A stretch of 64,000 nucleotides of DNA from Bartonella alsatica. Its GTDB lineage: Bacteria; Pseudomonadota; Alphaproteobacteria; Rhizobiales; Rhizobiaceae. The translations under genes and the position numbers were made by a program. The notes beneath the pieces were generated by a model, which was not told the DNA's origin, did no database searches, and saw nothing but the letters and a program-made list of their open reading frames with translations. The DNA lies in the NCBI RefSeq assembly GCF_013388295.1, contig NZ_CP058235.1:1595118-1659117 (forward strand). The letters run 5' to 3'. Positions within the stretch are counted from its first letter, which is position 1, and each line of letters begins with the position of its first letter. Below, piece by piece: positions 30,645 to 41,087 of this stretch.

Positions 30645-31262
30645 ATGAGCAAACGCGAAACAACGAAGTATAAAATTGATCGCCGTATGGGAGAAAATAT
30701 TTGGGGGCGACCGAAATCTCCTGTGAACCGTCGTGATTATGGTCCGGGTCAGCATGGACAACGCCGTAAAGGAAAGCTTTCTGACTATGGTGTGCAATTG
30801 CGTGCTAAGCAGAAATTAAAAGGATTTTACGGTGATATCTCAGAAAAACAATTCCGTAAAACTTATGAAGAAGCTGCTCGTCGACGTGGTGATACTGGTG
30901 AAAATCTTATCGGGCTTTTGGAATCACGTTTAGATTCTGTCGTCTACCGTGCGAAATTTGTGCCTACGATCTTCGCTTCTCGTCAATTTATCAATCATGG
31001 TCATGTCAATGTAAATGGTCGGCGCACGAATATTCAATCGTATCGTTGTAAACCAGGTGATGTTATCGAAGTTCGTGAAAAGTCAAAACAGCTTGTTTTG
31101 GTACTAGAATCTGTGCAGTTAGCAGAGCGTGATGTGCCTGAGTATATTGATGCAGATCATAATCAGATGAAAGCGACGTTTACGCGTGTTCCTGCTTTTG
31201 CAGATGTTCCTTATGCTGTGCAAATGGAACCCAATTTGGTTGTTGAATTTTATTCTCGTTAA
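30645..31262 (+). CDS. rpsD: 30S ribosomal protein S4
   Basis: Primary 16S rRNA binder of the small subunit, 205 residues. The N terminus has [20 protein letters not shown] and [21 protein letters not shown]; the S4 RNA-binding domain runs from about 94 to 155 ([35 protein letters not shown]). There is no CxxC zinc motif at the N terminus. The ribosome site AAAGGAAATGCG sits close to the ATG. The 174-base leader has an imperfect inverted repeat around 30601-30620; whether it acts in autoregulation is unknown. Confidence 0.97.
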   Translation: MSKRETTKYKIDRRMGENIWGRPKSPVNRRDYGPGQHGQRRKGKLSDYGVQLRAKQKLKGFYGDISEKQFRKTYEEAARRRGDTGENLIGLLESRLDSVVYRAKFVPTIFASRQFINHGHVNVNGRRTNIQSYRCKPGDVIEVREKSKQLVLVLESVQLAERDVPEYIDADHNQMKATFTRVPAFADVPYAVQMEPNLVVEFYSR

Positions 31263-31272
31263 ATTCTTTATA

Positions 31273-31289
31273 GGGGAGTTTTACTCTCT
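31273..31289 (+). terminator. Probable rpsD terminator
   Basis: Seven-pair stem with two G-U pairs (31273-31279 with 31283-31289) and a TTT loop, followed by GTCGTTTTATT. It lies 10 bases after the rpsD stop. The stem is weak but well placed. Confidence 0.5.
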
Positions 31290-31519
31290 GTCGTTTTATT
31301 ATACGCCAGAAGTGTTGTTTTGCTTTATAGTGTTTAAAGCTAACAAGTAGTTTTTGTGAATGGCATTATATCAAGTTTATTGTTATATTTTATAACAATA
31401 TGGCTTGTATAGGTCTGTTTCTTTTCTCTGTGGATCAATGGAATATCTCGTTTAAGCTGTGTGACGTCTGTTGTTATCTTTGTCATTTTTGCAGAACAAG
31501 CTATTTATTGTGCAGAATT

Positions 31520-32398
31520 ATGGATAATATTTCACTCGGATATCAAGCAATGGGAGAGAATATAGAGAAAACTGATTCTTTTGTGAAAGAAACTGATAAT
31601 TGTCATCCGATATTTCGAGTTGCTCCTTCAACTGTGGAGTTTCATAAACTGCGTAAACGGCTTTTACGTCATATACGGCAAGCATTAGATGATTTTTCCA
31701 TGCTTTCTTCAGGAAAAAAATGGCTTATTGCTTTATCAGGTGGAAAGGATTCTTATGGCCTCTTAGCGCTTCTTTTAGATTTAAAATGGCGCGGTCTTTT
31801 GCCTGTTGAAATTCTAGCTTGTAATCTTGATCAAGGGCAACCAGGCTTTCCAAAATATGTTCTTCCAGACTTTTTAGATTCTTATAATATCCCATATCGT
31901 ATTGAGTATCAGGATACTTATTCCATTGTTACAGATAAATTGGCACATACGCAAACATATTGTTCACTTTGTTCGCGATTGAGACGTGGTAACTTATATC
32001 GTATTGCACGTGAAGAGGGATGTTCTGCATTAGTTCTTGGACATCATCGTGATGATGTTTTAGAAACATTTTTTATGAATTTGTTTCATGGTGGACGATT
32101 AGCAGCCATGCCTGGAAAGCTTATAAACGACGAAGGAGATCTTTTTGTTTTGCGTCCTCTTGTTTACGCTGCTGAAGAAGATATGGAAAAATTTTCACAA
32201 GCAATGCGGTTTCCTATCATTCCTTGTAATCTTTGTGGTAGCCAGGATGGTTTACAACGCTATGCAATGAAAGAAATGCTAAAGGATATCGAAAAAAGAA
32301 TGCCAGGACGTAAAGATACTATGATTCGCGCCTTAACAAATGTCCGCCCAAGCCATTTGCTCGATAAAAAAATTTTTGATTTTGGAAGCTTATTATAA
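31520..32398 (+). CDS. ttcA: tRNA 2-thiocytidine biosynthesis protein TtcA
   Basis: Iron-sulfur PP-loop enzyme that thiolates C32 of some tRNAs. The ATP pyrophosphatase motif SGGKDSYG is present, with [10 protein letters not shown] and CNLCGSQDG supplying the two CxxC cluster pairs, and [15 protein letters not shown] choose ATG 31520 ([14 protein letters not shown]): the upstream frame to 31400 gives Cys-rich sequence unlike TtcA. ATG 31550 is a second possibility. Both have weak ribosome sites. Confidence 0.94.
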   Translation: MDNISLGYQAMGENIEKTDSFVKETDNCHPIFRVAPSTVEFHKLRKRLLRHIRQALDDFSMLSSGKKWLIALSGGKDSYGLLALLLDLKWRGLLPVEILACNLDQGQPGFPKYVLPDFLDSYNIPYRIEYQDTYSIVTDKLAHTQTYCSLCSRLRRGNLYRIAREEGCSALVLGHHRDDVLETFFMNLFHGGRLAAMPGKLINDEGDLFVLRPLVYAAEEDMEKFSQAMRFPIIPCNLCGSQDGLQRYAMKEMLKDIEKRMPGRKDTMIRALTNVRPSHLLDKKIFDFGSLL

Positions 32399-32438
32399 AG
32401 CTGAGTTATTTAAGTACAGGAAGTTTAGCCTTATATTT

Positions 32439-33752
32439 TCAAACTGCTATTCCATAAAGATCATAAGCATCTGATTTTTCGATTTTTACGGTAACAAATT
32501 CGCCGACACGTAGCGGTCGTCGTGATGATATATGTACAACACCATCTATTTCCGGAGCATCATATTGACTACGACCTTTAGCAATTTTTCCTTGACTTTC
32601 ATCAATGAGAACTTGGAGTCTTTTTCCGATTTTTTTCTTTAAAAGATGAGTAGAAATTTGTTGTTGTTTTGCCATAAAGCGATGCCAGCGGTTTTCTTTT
32701 ACTTCTTCAGAAATGTTTCCTAATCCCAAATCATTTGCAACAGCACCTTTTACTTCTTCATATTTAAAGCATCCAGCTCGTTCAATTTTTGCTTCTTCTA
32801 GCCATTCAAGGAGTATATTAAAATCTTCATTTGTTTCGCCTGGAAAGCCGACAATAAATGTTGATCGTAAGGAGAGATCCGGACAAATTTTTCTCCACTT
32901 TTCAATTCTACGATTTATTTTTTCCATAAGAGCAGGACGTTTCATATTGCGTAAAACAGTTGGTGAAGCATGCTGAAAAGGAATATCTAGATAAGGAAGA
33001 ATTTTTTTTGCAGCCATAAGTTCAATAACTTCGTCAACATGAGGATAAGGATAAACATAATGTATGCGTATCCAAATACCCATATTGCCTAGTTCACGAC
33101 AAAGATCAAAAAATTTTGTTTTTATTGTACGCTCTTTCCAAGAGCTTTCGAGATATTTAATATCAATGCCATAAGCACTCGTATCTTGTGAGATAACTAA
33201 AAGCTCTTTTACACCGGCCTGTACAAGTTTTTCAGCTTCGCGAAGAACATCATTAATAGGACGCGAAGTAAGATTACCACGTAAAGTAGGAATAATACAA
33301 AAACTACATCGATTAGAACATCCTTCAGAGATTTTTAAGTAGGCATAATGACGAGGTGTTAAACGAATGCCTTGCGGGGGAACTAAATCGACAAAGGGAT
33401 CATGACGTGGGGGAATTGCTGTATGAACAGCTTGTATAACACTTTCATAGGCTTGTGGTCCTGTAATGGCTAATACACTAGGATGTGCTTGACGTATAAC
33501 ATCAGGATCAGAACCAAGACAGCCGGTTACAATAACTTTTCCATTTTCTTTGAGGGCTTTATTAATATTAGCTAATGATTCACGTCTAGCAGAATCAAGA
33601 AAACCACAGGTGTTTACAATAACGACATCAGCACCTCGATGATTATGTGAGATTTCATAACCTTCAGACCGGAGTCTTGTAATAATTCGCTCAGAATCTA
33701 CCAGTGCTTTTGGACATCCAAGTGAGACAAAACTAATACGAGGTGCTACCAT
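32439..33752 (-). CDS. rimO: Ribosomal protein S12 methylthiotransferase RimO
   Basis: Radical-SAM enzyme that methylthiolates the conserved Asp of S12. The N-terminal MTTase domain has cluster Cys C13, C49 and C78 ([32 protein letters not shown]). The radical SAM motif is CSNRCSFC (C145, C149, C152), and a TRAM domain closes the protein (about 368-435). At 437 residues the length is normal. It is convergent with ttcA. Confidence 0.96.
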   Translation of the reverse strand: MVAPRISFVSLGCPKALVDSERIITRLRSEGYEISHNHRGADVVIVNTCGFLDSARRESLANINKALKENGKVIVTGCLGSDPDVIRQAHPSVLAITGPQAYESVIQAVHTAIPPRHDPFVDLVPPQGIRLTPRHYAYLKISEGCSNRCSFCIIPTLRGNLTSRPINDVLREAEKLVQAGVKELLVISQDTSAYGIDIKYLESSWKERTIKTKFFDLCRELGNMGIWIRIHYVYPYPHVDEVIELMAAKKILPYLDIPFQHASPTVLRNMKRPALMEKINRRIEKWRKICPDLSLRSTFIVGFPGETNEDFNILLEWLEEAKIERAGCFKYEEVKGAVANDLGLGNISEEVKENRWHRFMAKQQQISTHLLKKKIGKRLQVLIDESQGKIAKGRSQYDAPEIDGVVHISSRRPLRVGEFVTVKIEKSDAYDLYGIAV

Positions 33753-33980
33753 GATAAAACCTGCAACTTTAATAACGATTAAATTTTATTTGCTATTTTA
33801 AATTCATTAAGAATGAAAGTGCTCTTTATTTTTGATACATATGCAATAAAATTTTTTACAAAGTTATCTGTTTTTAGCTAAAACACTTTATGACTACATA
33901 TGTCATTATTACTGAATGTGGCATAACACGACAAAAATACCAAATAATTTTTTACTAAATCTATGAATATTCTAGGCATT

Positions 33981-34694
33981 CTAATATTTACGAATGAGTC
34001 CAATAAGTTTACCTTCTATTTTTACACGCTCGGATCCATATATACGTGTTTCGTAGTGAGGATTTGCTGCTTCTAATGCAATAGAGGCTCCTTTGCGTCG
34101 ATAACGTTTTAAAGTTGCTTCCTTTTTATCAATAAATGCAACAATAATTTCACCTGTTATTGCTGTGCTCTGGCGTTTAACAATTATAATATCTTTATCA
34201 AGAATACCAGCTTCAATCATAGAATCATCTCTGACTTCTAAAGCATAGTGTTCACCCGAATTAATCATATCTTGTGGTAAAGAAAGCGTATCTGTTTGTT
34301 GTATTATAGAGGAGATAGGTATACTTGCACCAATGCGGCCCATAATAGGAATAATGACATTCTCTTTCTTTTCTACCTTAAAGTTACCAAGATCACCAAA
34401 GTTTTTTGATATTTTTCTTTTATTTTTCTCTATCATATTAGGAGAAATTTTACGAGCTAAAGAAAGATTAAATGTTATTTTATCTGGAAGTCGAATTATC
34501 TCCACTGCGCGAGCACGATTCGGCAAGCGGCGTATAAAACCTCGTTGTTCTAAGGCTATCATTAGCTTATGAATGCCAGACTTTGAAGAAAGTTCCAATG
34601 CAGTTTTCATTTCATCAAAGGAAGGAGGAACACCAGTTTCTTTCATATGATTATGGATGAACAAGAGTAGCTCATATTGTTTACATGTTAGCAT
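33981..34694 (-). CDS. lexA: LexA repressor, unusual cleavage site
   Basis: SOS repressor, 237 residues. The N-terminal winged helix ([31 protein letters not shown]) matches alphaproteobacterial LexA. The C-terminal S24 peptidase has S158 (RDDSMIEAG) and K196 (EATLKRY). Two changes are striking. The scissile Ala-Gly is Ala-Ser (A123-S124 in [11 protein letters not shown], where rhizobial forms read GRIAAGVPIS). The conserved G before D-S-M is Asp. I see no GTTC-N7-GTTC operator in the 110 bases upstream. Function as a repressor is likely; normal self-cleavage is uncertain. Confidence 0.9.
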   Translation of the reverse strand: MLTCKQYELLLFIHNHMKETGVPPSFDEMKTALELSSKSGIHKLMIALEQRGFIRRLPNRARAVEIIRLPDKITFNLSLARKISPNMIEKNKRKISKNFGDLGNFKVEKKENVIIPIMGRIGASIPISSIIQQTDTLSLPQDMINSGEHYALEVRDDSMIEAGILDKDIIIVKRQSTAITGEIIVAFIDKKEATLKRYRRKGASIALEAANPHYETRIYGSERVKIEGKLIGLIRKY

Positions 34695-35509
34695 TCAATA
34701 TTCCAATCACAAGAATCAAAAATAAGAAAAAGTATTAAATAAAATATAATTATTTTATAAATATTATAAATTTTTTTTGATATAAAATAAAAATATTTAC
34801 TTTATTATTATTGAGTTATAATTATTATAAAGTAACAATTATTTATTTGCATTAATAAATAATTACATGTTATAATATAAATTTTAATTTTAGTTATGTA
34901 TTAAGATATTTTTATATATATAATATATTAAATAATGTAGTAAATAATTTTTTATTAATAATTATTTATGATATAAATTAACCATTTAAATTTTACTGTA
35001 ATTAATATTTATTTATAAATAATAATATTTATACTTTGTAAGACTATTGTACATTATTAAAGTCGCACTCATATTGAAAAGTGAGAAAAAATATTTAAAG
35101 ATATAAAAATGGGCAACTATATTTTTAGGAAATTGATATAATACCTAATTTCCAATAAATGTATTTTTTTATTGACTGAACTCAACAACGGAGCATCTAC
35201 TGGTTTGTTTGTTATTTTCTGCGATTATATATTAATCCCATGTTACCGTTTTTATGTATTTCCTGCTCTTTTTATAATTTTGAAATATGTGTTCTTTCAT
35301 GTTTTCGAAGTTATGATGCATTTTATGTTGAAATTCTTTCTTTCATTCAAACTCAAAATACAGAAAAGCCTGTATCTACAGTGATGAGAAAAGAGAGAAA
35401 AGTATTGATAACTAAACCGAATAATAATATTTTTTTCGAAAGGTGTTGACCAAATGAAAAGTCAACCGTATGTTCCACTCACTTTCTACAAGAGAAATGG
35501 CTTGTGTGG
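34695..35509. other. Very AT-rich gene-free region lexA to tRNA-Lys
   Basis: About 800 bases; the part from 34735 to 35170 is almost entirely A and T with many TATAAT-like words. Short frames at 35172-35449 have no protein character. No repeat array or RNA gene recognised. Confidence 0.5.
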
Positions 35510-35585
35510 GAGCGCGTAGCTCAGCTGGTAGAGCAACTGACTTTTAATCAGTAGGTCCAGGGTTCGAATCCCTGCGCGCTCACCA
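35510..35585 (+). tRNA. tRNA-Lys (anticodon TTT)
   Basis: Full cloverleaf: acceptor GAGCGCG paired with CGCGCTC, D-arm GCTCAGCTGGTAGAGC, anticodon arm ACTGA-CTTTTAA-TCAGT with anticodon TTT, T-arm CAGGG-TTCGAAT-CCCTG, discriminator A and encoded CCA at 35583-35585. An integrase remnant ends 60 bases downstream, which makes this the likely integration target of the adjacent island. Confidence 0.97.
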
Positions 35586-35645
35586 TATTTAAATAAAATC
35601 AATGGCTTATACAAAAGTTTTAGAATTTTTGTTTCTTTGATTTTG

Positions 35646-36702
35646 TTAGGTTATTTTCTGTATGTCTTGAACCTTTTTGAAGTTTTTCATTGATTCTATT
35701 GCTAAACGTTTTCTATCGGCTGTTTTAATATAAAGTGATGCCATGCTGTCTTCTATCCAACCGAAAAGTGCTTTAAGTTGTGATACTGTAGCTCCTGCGT
35801 TTGCTGCACGTGTTGCTGCTAACTTTCGCAATTTATGTGCTGGTTTTTTATTTTAGCTGTATTACATGATTCGCGAAATATGGTACCAAAGCTTTCTTTA
35901 ACAAGCTTATTTCTGCTTTTACCACAAATGAATGTTTCATCACCAATGGGACAAATTTCAAGTGTTGTGGCTAGTTCCGGTAAAATAAGAAGAAAAACAT
36001 CAGTTTTAAATAGACTTTTTTCTGCTTTGAGATGAATGACGTTATCTTTGACGTCTTTCCAACCAGTGCGAACGGCATCACCACGACGCAAGCCAGTATA
36101 CAGAAGGACATTAATCCAAACACACTCGTGCGTGTCTAGCTGCCAGCAATGGTAGTAGTGGTCGATATTTTATTCTGACCAAGGTATAAAGCCTTCTGCA
36201 TTAAAGGATTTTGGTGCTTTTATATTAAAAGTAGGATTTCTATTTAAAAGGGCATTATCAACCGCCCAATTGAAAAGATCATTTAAAGCCGTTAAGAAGT
36301 GTCTTGCTACTGTGGGTGTTGCACGTCTTCTTTCTACGGTATCAAGTATATGTTTTTTTCTATACTTTTATAAGCGCAATCACCAATATATTTAGAAATA
36401 TGGTTCAGAATTTTATACTTAACTTTTTATGTTGATTCTAATTGATTATGCCATTGCATGCTTTGTAAATACTGATGCCAATAACCAATCGAAAGATCCT
36501 TCTGTAAGCTTGGTACGTTTTATAGTCTTCGAAGAGCCATTTGCGCTTGTTTAATAACCAGCGTATAATTGTCAATAAACCCTTGCGTTCCATAAGTTCC
36601 TTCAATCCGAAACCGTGGATCATGAACAATACGTACATACCATATAATTTTACCATGGCGTGTGCGCTTACGAACAAGATGTGGTGGACGACGTTTTGGC
36701 AT
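35646..36702 (-). pseudogene. Phage-type tyrosine integrase, multiply disrupted
   Basis: Remnant of a site-specific recombinase. The N-terminal part (from ATG 36702) reads MPKRRPPHLVRKRTRHGKII. The core-binding part, TPTVARHFLTALNDLFNW, lies around 36260-36300. The catalytic domain has VLLYTGLRRGDAVRTGW (first Arg), HKLRKLAATRAANAG (H-x-x-R, around 35830-35840) and LYIKTADRKRLA (Tyr nucleophile). Intact pieces are 35646-35831, 35819-36091 and 36520-36702, separated by frameshifts and a TAA around 36170. The gene ends 60 bases from tRNA-Lys, as island integrases do. It cannot make a working enzyme. Confidence 0.85.
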
Positions 36703-37048
36703 GGCTAAAATTTTATGTCATCAACAGGAGGGCAGGACGGGTTTGTACTATATTCTTCTTGTTCATTTTCAAGTGAAAAAAATCATTGACGCTATAAACA
36801 TTACTTGTTGTTGATACTATATTTATTGAGATGAATGAATAAGTTCCCTGTAGGCTTAATTTCTATTAATTCGCGTCCTTGTTTTTGCTTCTCTTAAAGC
36901 ACGTGCAATAGCAGGTAGTGTTATGGTAGGAAGGTAGTATGCCATGCCTATTCCCCTTATATTTGCATGCAATTCACCTATGACGTGAATTACGCATTTA
37001 TTAAAAGTTATTAGGAAAGAGTGGGGGTGCTGGGAGGAGAAAGCATCC
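36703..37048. other. Spacer inside the decayed island
   Basis: No intact gene. On the minus strand a 29-codon frame from about 36943 (MAYYLPTITLPAIARALREA) may be the start of a lost phage gene; it has no recognised family. Confidence 0.4.
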
Positions 37049-37548
37049 CTATAACGTCAAGCGGCTTTTGTCAAAATTTTTTGCCTCTCTTGTTTCTATC
37101 TCCCCTACAAAGATTTCGACTGCTTGATTGATTTGTTCAATTTGTTTTTCGTCGCGGTTGACGCGTTTAATTTTCATTCTCAAACTAGTAGATTTGCTAC
37201 AAAGTTTGGAATATATCTAATGAAATGACACCATTTGCGTCCAGTACATGCCATTTGGAATTGCATTTGTGCGTGATATTCAGGCTTGATTTCATTATCC
37301 ATAAAGAAACGTAGATGAGCTGTTGATTGTGGACATTTGACTTCAACTAAACCATCCTCTCCAATGAATCTATCAAGACTTGCACCAGACATTTGGATTG
37401 TAGGATGTCGGATGAAACCACATTTTATGACTTCAGTGTCATAAATGAATTCATATTCTTTCAGTGCATTCTCTTCGTGTTCAATGCCCCATTGCATAGC
37501 AGGCGTTGTATTAGATGGGCTTATTTTTCCTGTTAAATGCTCTGTCAT
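37049..37548 (-). pseudogene. YqaJ-type phage exonuclease, truncated and frameshifted
   Basis: Fragment of a lambda-exonuclease-like (YqaJ) recombinase. The frame from 37548 has MQWGIEHEENALKEYEF, GASLDRFIGEDGLVEVKCP and YHAQMQFQMACTGRKWCHFI, where the Asp and E-x-K nuclease residues are recognisable. The N-terminal part is missing: a TGA lies five codons before the first Met. A frameshift near 37185 moves the C-terminal part (MKIKRVNRDEKQIEQINQAV) to another frame, ending at TAG 37049. It is abutted head-to-head by a plus-strand phage fragment. Confidence 0.8.
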
Positions 37549-37560
37549 AAGCTTTTCCTT

Positions 37561-37878
37561 TCAAGTGGTCTCAAAAGCCAATTGGAAGCAGACACAAAGT
37601 CTACAGCGCTTGCGTATCTTTACACTCTTGAAGGTGTGAGTAGCTGGGTATTGCATACAGCAACAAAGAACGCTTTGAAACGAAAAGAAGAGGGATTAAA
37701 TCCAACATTTATGCCGTCAACAGCAGATTTTTATCGTTATTGCGAAAAGCTTGAAAGCGATATTCGCTTTCGTGCAGATCGTCTTCTAAAGAACCTTGAA
37801 AAGCCTGAAAGAACGGAAAAAGCACAAGAGGCACCGTTAACATCAGTCCGCTTGGAAAAGCTTCAAAGAGGTCTTTAA
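37561..37878 (+). pseudogene. Phage-derived protein fragment of unknown function
   Basis: An open stretch reading LEADTKSTALAYLYTLEGVS, SWVLHTATKNALKRKEEGLN and PTFMPSTADFYRYCEKLESD, then a charged tail. The pattern (short helix pair, W, then PT/S-x-x-x-F/L) resembles C-terminal parts of small prophage proteins near recombination genes, but I cannot name a family. The N terminus is missing and the frame starts 12 bases from the exonuclease fragment on the other strand, so a deletion or inversion joint is likely. Confidence 0.5.
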
Positions 37879-38040
37879 GAAGTTTTAAAGGACATTGAAG
37901 GAAAACAGCAAAATAGTGAGAAGTGCTGATCATTTTATGATTGGATATGCATTTAAATCGACAAAAAGGCACCGTACAGAGCGATTTAAAGATTTTACGA
38001 TAAAACTATTTGAAATACAAACTACCCTGTACGGTCAAAT

Positions 38041-38397
38041 TTGAGGCAAATAAACCAGTTGGTAAAATTATGGACTAAAAGCATGAGAATATTAAAAGAT
38101 CTGTTCTTAAAAAACCGTAAACAGCTAATACAAAAAAGTTTGTTGCAACAGCTGTTTGTTATGTCCTTCGGGGAGATGGAGAAGCCGAATATTTTTACAA
38201 TCTCTGACGAATACGAAGATAGTAGGAGAGAGTGTGAAAAGTTTGATGGCGATCGATATTACACCATACCAGAAAAGGCAGATTTTAGTGCAAAAGCCTA
38301 AGTAAAAGCGTGGGTTTACGGTGGTAATGTTCCTAAAAGTATTCTGTATTATGAGTCCCTCATAAATGAAATAAACAAAACATCAAAAAATCATTGA
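38041..38397 (+). pseudogene. Unknown phage-type open frame with internal stop
   Basis: The frame starts MRQINQLVKLWTKSMRILKD and continues RRECEKFDGDRYYTIPEKAD. After a TAA at 38299-38301 the same frame goes on for about 30 codons (VKAWVYGGNVPKSILYYESL) to TGA 38397. The first half may be out of frame relative to the original gene. No family recognised; it precedes the methylase remnant on the same strand. Confidence 0.4.
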
Positions 38398-38411
38398 AAA
38401 GGCGTGTAACA

Positions 38412-39235
38412 ATGACTCATGTCTGCTCACCATTGAGATATCCAGGTGGTAAAGCTATACTCTATGAAAAAGTCAAAGAGATATTTGAAAAAAATGCATT
38501 AAATGGATATTCTTATAGGGAGCCTTTTGCTGATGGATGTGAGCTTGCTCTAAAGCTTCTTTTAAAGAATAATGTTAAAGATATTCACATTAACGATATT
38601 GATCCATTTATTTGGAGCTTTTGGTATTGTATCTTGCACAAAATCGAAGAATTAATAGAAAAAATTAATACAACGACCGTTAGCTTAGAAGAATGGTATA
38701 AACAATTCTTCTGAAGACGCAAATGTGCTTAGCGTAGGATTTGCTACACTCTTTTTGAATCGTACGAATAGTTCTGGAATTATTAAAAATGCTGGTCCAA
38801 TTGGAGAAAAAGGACAAGACAATAATTATAAAATAGATTACTGATTTAATAAAGAGAATATAATTGAACGCATTCTTCGCATAAGTTTAGAAAAAGATAG
38901 GATAAATTGAACACGGTTAGATGCACGAGAGTTTTTGCTACACTATGGGACAGATAAGGATGAAAACATCTTCTTTTATATGGACCTTCCTTATTTTAAA
39001 AAAGGAAAAGGACTTTACACTTGGTTTTACAAAGCTAATGATCACTACAATTTAGAGAATGTCATCTCCCAACATGTGACGGCACCTTGGCTAATTACTT
39101 ATGACAACGTTGGAGAAATTAAATCTTTTATAGGCAAGATCCTTCAATAGAATTTAGCTTACAATATACTCTAAAGGCAAGCTACCGAACTGATGTTTTT
39201 TTCACCTAAAATCAAAATACCTCAATTTTCAGAAA
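38412..39235 (+). pseudogene. D12-class DNA adenine methylase (Dam-like), disrupted
   Basis: Remnant of a phage N6-adenine methyltransferase. Motif I-like LRYPGGKAILYEKVKEIF and EPFADGCELALKLLL, and INDIDPFIWSFWY, lie in the frame ending at 38714. After a frameshift the text resumes as SVGFATLFLNRTNRSGII and GPIGEKGQDNNYKIDY with two in-frame TGA. Then comes the catalytic DPPY counterpart as MDLPYFKKGKGLY (38935-39150). The C-terminal EFSLQYTLKASYRTD is in a third frame to about 39235. At least two frameshifts and two stops rule out a full product. Confidence 0.85.
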
Positions 39236-39298
39236 AAATATAGGTTCACTTCTCAAAGCAGCTTGATTACAGATTGCATTAATAGGAGCTTTAATCGA

Positions 39299-39660
39299 AT
39301 GCTTACATCATTTGACAAAGCCTTACGAAAACTCCTATTGATCGGACAGAACGTTTATTAGATATAGCTAAGAAATTAGGCGTATCTATAGCGTTTTTAT
39401 CTTCTGTAGAAATTAGTAAGAAATCCGTTCCAGTAGGAAAGGAAGAAAAAATCATAGAGTTTTATGGCTTAGATAAAGCTATTGGCTTCTCTCTTAAAGA
39501 AAGCAGCCAATATGTGTCGTAAGAGTTTCACAATCAAACCTTCTACTCAGTTGCAACACGAAACTGTTATTGCGTTTATGAGACTTTTAAATGGACTACA
39601 CCAAGATGCTTTAGCAGATTTCAAAAAAAATTAGAAACATTGTGCAAAGCATGCTTTACA
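39299..39660 (+). pseudogene. XRE-family phage repressor-like regulator, frameshifted
   Basis: ATG 39299 has a TAGGAGC ribosome site and begins MLTSFDKALRKL. A frameshift near 39335 moves to the frame IDRTERLLDIAKKLGVSIAF and LSSVEISKKSVPVGKEEKII, a helix-turn-helix of the XRE type. A second shift near 39510 leads to CRKSFTIKPSTQLQHETVIA and FMRLLNGLHQDALADFKK, then a third in an A-run. Single-base losses in homopolymers suggest recent decay. The intact ancestor was probably a prophage or toxin-antitoxin regulator. Confidence 0.65.
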
Positions 39661-39758
39661 GAGTAATATTAGAAATATTCCCTAACCTTTATTTTCAAAT
39701 CCCGCACCTTAAAAAAACATATATAAAATCAGTATGTTATATTTATATACAAGGCACC

Positions 39759-39833
<75 letters not shown>

Positions 39834-39930
39834 ATTTAATGACGTTGCATACACCACATAGAATTACAAACGTCAATGCCTAATTTAATTTTTTATTTAA
39901 TCAGACAGGAATAACTTGGAACAATATCCT

Positions 39931-40293
39931 TTAAGCAGCTATAAGTATTTTTTCAACCTCATTCACAAGCTCACGCAAATGAAACGGTTTAGAAAGTACT
40001 TTTGCATCAGGAGGGGCATCGCTATTTGGATTAAGTGCAACTGCTGCAAATCCTGTAATAAACATTACGCGTAAATCAGGATCAATTTCAGTAGCACGTC
40101 GTGCTAGTTCAATTCCATCCATTTCTGGCATTACAATATCAGTAAGAAGAAGGGAAAATGGTTCTTCTTGTAAACGTTCATATGCGCTAGCTCCATTATC
40201 GAAATCGGCGACTTCATAGCCAGCACGTTCTAAGGCTTTTGCTAAAAAGCGGCGCATATCGTTATCATCTTCTGCAAGCAGGATTCGTTTCAT
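39931..40293 (-). CDS. cpdR: Single-domain response regulator CpdR
   Basis: A 120-residue receiver domain with no output domain. MKRILLAEDDNDMRRFLAKA carries the acidic pocket, LLTDIVMPEMDG the phosphoacceptor Asp (about residue 52) and VLSKPFHLRELV the conserved Lys. It matches rhizobial CpdR almost throughout. CpdR is phosphorylated through CckA-ChpT and, unphosphorylated, directs ClpXP to cell-cycle regulators. Neighbouring tRNA-Val fits the rhizobial context. CckA and ChpT are not in the window. Confidence 0.95.
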   Translation of the reverse strand: MKRILLAEDDNDMRRFLAKALERAGYEVADFDNGASAYERLQEEPFSLLLTDIVMPEMDGIELARRATEIDPDLRVMFITGFAAVALNPNSDAPPDAKVLSKPFHLRELVNEVEKILIAA

Positions 40294-41087
40294 GATTATG
40301 TTCCAATGGCTCCATCGTCAGAGTTTTTTGCCACATCAGTTATACAATATAGAGTATTTATATGAAAGATGATAAAATGCTCATAATTGGAATGAATGGC
40401 AAAATGGTTAATTCTTACATTTTTATCAAGAATACAGCATATTAGTTGTGAGTTAGTTAAATTCGAAATGTATGTGATATGTAAAGGAGAGAGCCGTGTC
40501 TGAATTTAAGTGCGATCAATTACGGTTTCTGCTTCTTTTAAATCTTTTGTTGGTCAAAGTTCCTTATGAAAAAGGGAGGGGAATATGATTTTAGAGACTG
40601 CCTATATTGAAAAATTAGAGAAAACTTGTGTTGATTATCTGTTTTTTATTTTGAGAAGATAGAACAAAGTAAAGTTTTTATTTCCTTTCCGCATAGTTTG
40701 ATGGATATATTGCATTTGCAAAAAATCGCATGCACTTATTTACAAGTTTCAGTAACTCAATAAAAACCGTTCTTATTTCTTTAAAATAATGTAAAAAAGA
40801 ATTTAATAATAAGAAATACAGTTTGAGGTTTTATTAAGAATATTATATCGTATCATTTTAAGGTTTGTCCTATGGATTACTTTCATTATTTGTAAATTGA
40901 TGTTATTTTACAGAACAATATTTCAAATAACCATTTTGTTTCCAGCTCTGCAGTAAGACCTTTTGGAGTTCTTAACCGCGCAAACGAAATCTTATAAAAA
41001 ATTTCATGGACAAAGTGCTCGTATTTCTACTTTTAAAATCAGCACATTTTGCATTGTGACATTAAATTATGGTTTTATTGAGAAATA
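40294..41087. other. 0.8-kb spacer between cpdR and the degenerate hydrolase
   Basis: No supported gene. A short plus-strand frame with a fair ribosome site (AAAGGAGAGAGCC then GTG 40496) runs 30 codons to TGA 40588, and a second small frame starts at ATG 40585 after GGGAGGGG. Both are very short and not recognised; they may be remains of a lost gene. Confidence 0.4.

Noticed and set aside
35172..35449. Two overlapping 70-codon frames before tRNA-Lys
   Set aside because: Phe/Cys/Tyr-rich text of AT-rich DNA, no family and no start signals.
36438..36677. 79-codon frame overlapping the integrase N terminus
   Set aside because: Its frame gives no integrase homology; the overlapping frame starting at 36702 does.
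35586..39758. Second copy of the tRNA-Lys 3' end as far attachment site
   Set aside because: Looked for the T-arm and acceptor sequence between the integrase and tRNA-Val and saw none; it may be lost.
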